The position numbers and the translations under genes are program-made. Below the pieces are notes generated by a model. It saw nothing but the letters and a program-made list of their open reading frames with translations, ran no database searches and was not told where the DNA came from. From positions 1 through 8,761 of the forward strand of contig JAKCCP010000256.1 in the NCBI GenBank assembly GCA_021841985.1: a stretch of DNA of 8,761 nucleotides. The letters run 5' to 3'. Positions 6,857 to 8,761 of the stretch are shown here, piece after piece (within the stretch, counting starts at the first letter, position 1; each line of letters starts with the position of its first letter). This DNA comes from Pseudomonadota bacterium (lineage in GTDB: Bacteria; Pseudomonadota; Alphaproteobacteria; Acetobacterales; Acetobacteraceae).

Positions 6857-7843
6857 ATGGCTATGCGGAGTTTGCGGATCGGGCTGATCGGGGCGGGGCA
6901 TTTCGGGCGGTTTCACGCGCTCAAGCTCGCCGGCGCCAAGCGCGCCGCTTTGGTCGGCATCCACGACCCCGATCCTACCCGCGCCGCCGCAGTCGCCCGC
7001 GAGGCGCGCACCACGCCGCTCGATCTTCCCATCCTGCTCGCGGCCTCTGATGCCGTGGTGATCGCAGCCCCGGCGGAGACGCATTTTGCCCTTACCACGG
7101 CGGCGCTCGAAGCCGGGCGGCATGTGCTGGTGGAAAAGCCGATCGCCGCTAGCCTGGCCGAGGCCGACCGGCTCGCCGAACTCGCCGCCGAGCGCGGCCT
7201 GGTGCTCCAGGTCGGGCATCTCGTGCGCTATAGCGCCGAATACGCGGCGGTCGCGGCGCGGATGCAGAACCCGCTCTATATCGAGGCCACCCGCATCGCG
7301 CCGTTCAAGCCGCGCGGCACCGATGTTTCGGTGATCCTCGACCTGATGATCCACGATCTCGACCTCGTGCTCGCCCTGGTGGAAAGCCCGATCGCCTCGA
7401 TCGATGCTGTCGGCGCGCCGATCGCCAGCCGTCACGAGGATATCGCCAATGCCCGCGTGCGCTTTGCCAATGGCTGTGTCGCGACCATCACGGCGAGCCG
7501 GATTTCGCTCAAAACCGAGCGCAAGATGCGACTTTTCGCCAAAGCTGGCTATATGTCGGTGAATTTTATCGACCGCAAATTGACGCTGATCGGGCGCGAA
7601 CGTGGCCTGCCCATCCCCGGCACCGAAGGCTATCGCATCGAGGAGACCAGTTGGCGCGAGCACGACGCGCTGGAGGCCGAGCAGAGCGCCTTCATCGCCG
7701 CTATTCTCGATGGCGGCAAGGTGGTCGTCGATGTCGCTGCCGGCCGCCGCGCGCTCGCCGCCGCCCTGGCGGTGGGTGAGAGCATGGCGGCCTCGCGCGC
7801 CATTGCCGAGGCTTCCGGCCTGCTCCCGCCGGGATCTGATTAG
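6857..7843 (+). CDS. Gfo/Idh/MocA-family NAD(P)-dependent oxidoreductase, possibly a UDP-GlcNAc 3-dehydrogenase-type enzyme
   Basis: A 328-residue soluble dehydrogenase of the usual family length. The N-terminal Rossmann fold has G-A-G-H-F-G (residues 12-17), an acidic residue ending the second strand (Asp37 in GIHDPD), the family hallmark VLVEKP (90-95) and VGHLVRY (119-125). The C-terminal substrate domain has ILDLMIHDLDL (160-170), with His166 in the position of the family's catalytic histidine. The ATG at 6857 has GGAAGGA at 6841-6847, 9 nt upstream; a second ATG at 6863 is too far from it. Family members act on sugars, nucleotide sugars or inositol. The ERF/RY-type and DLMIHD segments resemble the nucleotide-sugar 3-dehydrogenases linked to lipid A or O-antigen in other proteobacteria, but no lpx gene is present here, so the substrate is open. 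It is divergent from secD and convergent with the broken genes downstream. Confidence 0.93.
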   Translation: MAMRSLRIGLIGAGHFGRFHALKLAGAKRAALVGIHDPDPTRAAAVAREARTTPLDLPILLAASDAVVIAAPAETHFALTTAALEAGRHVLVEKPIAASLAEADRLAELAAERGLVLQVGHLVRYSAEYAAVAARMQNPLYIEATRIAPFKPRGTDVSVILDLMIHDLDLVLALVESPIASIDAVGAPIASRHEDIANARVRFANGCVATITASRISLKTERKMRLFAKAGYMSVNFIDRKLTLIGRERGLPIPGTEGYRIEETSWREHDALEAEQSAFIAAILDGGKVVVDVAAGRRALAAALAVGESMAASRAIAEASGLLPPGSD

Positions 7844-7943
7844 CGCGGCAGGCGGCGGCGCTCGCGCTCCCGGCCGGCACCAGTGGATCGAGCAGTGCGA
7901 GCGCCGCGCGCACCACCTCGGGCCGGTCGAAGAACTCGATCAC
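7844..7943 (-). other. Unassigned tail of the leftward chimeric reading frame
   Basis: Downstream of the membrane-subunit piece the same leftward frame stays open as VIEFFDRPEVVRAALALLD and then a low-complexity Pro/Ala stretch, before running into the 3' end of the convergent dehydrogenase gene. This stretch no longer looks like a hydrogenase subunit. The EFFDRPEVV...ALLD pattern loosely recalls the C-terminal segment of GT4-type glycosyltransferases; this is a guess from a short match. No other gene fits here. Confidence 0.25.
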
Positions 7944-8060
7944 CAGCGCCAGGATCAGCCGCCCGCCCATGCCCGGCAGGTGGAAGCCCTGGAACACGCT
8001 CTGGAACACGAACCACTCGCTGACGAACCCGGCCTGCGGCGGCATTGCGGCCAGGTTCAT
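7944..8060 (-). pseudogene. Internal fragment of a HyfB/NuoL-like proton-translocating membrane subunit
   Basis: About 38 residues read LAAMPPQAGFVSEWFVFQS followed by VFQGFHLPGMGGRLILAL. The MPPxxGFVSEW segment is characteristic of the large antiporter-like membrane subunits of hydrogenase-4/formate hydrogenlyase and complex I (HyfB, HyfF, NuoL families), which have around 500-670 residues. Only this small internal piece is left, with neither end of the gene present. It continues in the same frame directly from the small-subunit remnant to its right, so two different genes have been fused by deletion. It cannot work as a membrane subunit. Confidence 0.65.
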
Positions 8061-8346
8061 CGCCGCAATGATCGCCGCCGGGTTGGGCGGGCAGCCGGGC
8101 AGGTAGAGATCGACAGGCAGCACGCCGTCGAGCCCGGTGCCGCTTGCATATCCCCCCGCTGCGATCCCGCCGGAGACGGCGCAGGTGCCCACCGCCATCA
8201 CCCGGCGCGGCTCGGCCATCGCCTCCCAGGTCGCGCGCAACGGGCCGGGGCAGGTTGTAGAAGGGGTTATTCAGCGCTTGCAGTTCCGATTCGCAGCCGT
8301 TGCAGGATCCGGCATCGACATGGCGGATGTGCAGGTTGCATCCGAG
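8055..8346 (-). pseudogene. Broken NuoB/HyfI-like small (Fe-S) subunit of a group 4 hydrogenase-type complex
   Basis: In intact form this subunit carries the [4Fe-4S] cluster next to the catalytic subunit of membrane-bound hydrogenases and formate hydrogenlyases, homologous to NuoB of complex I (family knowledge). The 5' part reads LHIRHVDAGSCNGCESELQ then ALNNPFYNL (8334-8251) with the Cys pair of SCNGCE at 8302-8304 and 8293-8295. The 3' part, in a different frame, reads RATWEAMAEPRRVMAVGTCA, then VSGG, and later LPVDLYLPGCPPNPAAI, with cysteines at 8181-8183 and 8091-8093. Between them (8238-8253) a stretch of roughly 30 residues normally present is missing and the frame changes. The normal N-terminus is also missing: an IS630 transposase fragment is joined near 8335-8350. 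The 3' end runs in frame into the membrane-subunit fragment. It is clearly non-functional, though all four cluster cysteines survive. Confidence 0.82.
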
Positions 8347-8761
8347 CGTTGGTTGGCCCGGGAGAGCGGCTTTTGTGGGGTAAAACTCCAACGTGTCAGG
8401 TATAGCCGCACGGTTGTCTCGGCCAGATCCTTGCCCAGATTCCGGCGAATCAGTTCCCGCACCACCCCTGTCGTCCATAAGACATGGGGCAGCTTGAGCT
8501 GATCGGGACATTTGTCCCTGATCCAGCCCCGCACCCGCTTCGCCTCCGAGGCCGCCAACAAGCCCTTTCCCTTTGCGCGGGGAGACCCGTCGGCCATCCA
8601 GGAGCGCTTCTTTCCCGCCTTCGGCGTGGCGCTGCAACCAGCGGTTCACGACCTGGCGGCTGACGCCCACCGCTTCCGCCACTTCCGCCTGGGTCTTGCC
8701 CAGCTCGGATCATCACGCGAGTCTCGGCCCTCATGCGGGCCGCCGCTCGCGCGCTCGTTGC
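8336..8761 (-). pseudogene. IS630-family transposase, N-terminal part with two frameshifts
   Basis: Three consecutive frames on the minus strand join into one IS630-type N-terminus. First ARMRAETRVMI (8761 to about 8708); then ELGKTQAEVAEAVGVSRQ, VVNRWLQRHAEGG and on to SPRKGKG (about 8706-8566), a helix-turn-helix DNA-binding segment; then LLAASEAKRVRGWIRDK, LKLPHVLWT, VRELIRRNLGKDLAETTV and RWSFTPQKPLSRA (about 8562-8340), the family's second DNA-binding region. Each change of frame is +1, as if one extra base had been gained near 8707 and one in the G-run at 8563-8565. The reading breaks off around RANQRSDA, where hydrogenase sequence begins, so the DDE catalytic domain is absent. The start lies at or beyond the window edge. 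It cannot encode an active transposase. Confidence 0.85.
8336..8761 (-). mobile_element. IS630-family insertion sequence remnant, left-truncated and continuing past the window
   Basis: Defined by the transposase fragment it carries. The downstream half of the element and its terminal inverted repeat are missing at the join with the hydrogenase remnant (8335-8350); the other end lies outside the window. No TA target duplication can be recognised at the join, which suggests a later deletion rather than a clean insertion. Confidence 0.7.

Noticed and set aside
6848..7663. Long leftward open frame antisense to the Gfo/Idh/MocA gene
   Set aside because: The forward frame has intact Rossmann and EKP motifs; the reverse frame is a low-complexity shadow.
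7602..8405. Rightward frame covering the end of the dehydrogenase and the pseudogene region
   Set aside because: Recognisable hydrogenase and transposase sequence is on the minus strand; this frame is a shadow of it.
1..8761. tRNA, rRNA, CRISPR array or attachment site
   Set aside because: No cloverleaf, regular spaced repeat or ribosomal RNA sequence was recognised on either strand.

Overview
The window is GC-rich, proteobacterial chromosomal DNA. The gene content (glnE next to a Bcp-type peroxiredoxin, a SecB with the alphaproteobacterial sequence style, and separate secD and secF genes) points to an alphaproteobacterium, probably Rhodospirillales/Acetobacteraceae. That placement is an inference from protein style and base composition, not a search result.

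Layout. Positions 1-2892 read rightward: the C-terminal two thirds of glnE (cut by the window edge), bcp overlapping it by 14 nt, and secB after a 96-nt structured gap. A 145-nt convergent gap with a long imperfect inverted repeat follows. Positions 3038-6713 read leftward: secD, then secF five nt after it, then after 146 nt a 327-codon gene of unknown function. The gap between secF and the unknown gene holds a hairpin plus T6 that looks like an intrinsic terminator on the + strand. A 143-nt divergent region separates secD from a rightward Gfo/Idh/MocA-family dehydrogenase (6857-7843).

Positions 7844-8761 are a gene graveyard, all reading leftward. They hold the 5' part of an IS630-family transposase with two frameshifts and no catalytic domain. 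It is joined directly to a NuoB/HyfI-like small subunit of a group 4 hydrogenase-type complex with an out-of-frame internal deletion. That is joined in frame to a short piece of a HyfB/NuoL-like proton-pumping membrane subunit. The last roughly 100 nt of the leftward frame are unassigned.

How the genes relate: SecB (cytosolic export chaperone) and SecDF (membrane partners that use the proton gradient to complete export) serve the same Sec pathway but are transcribed from opposite strands. GlnE controls glutamine synthetase activity by adenylylation; Bcp is a thiol peroxidase. I see no tRNA, rRNA, CRISPR array or intact mobile element. I do not see a convincing new biological system. The points most worth checking are the collapsed hydrogenase locus with its IS630 junction, the structured RNA candidates around secB, and the orphan terminator at 4127-4158.
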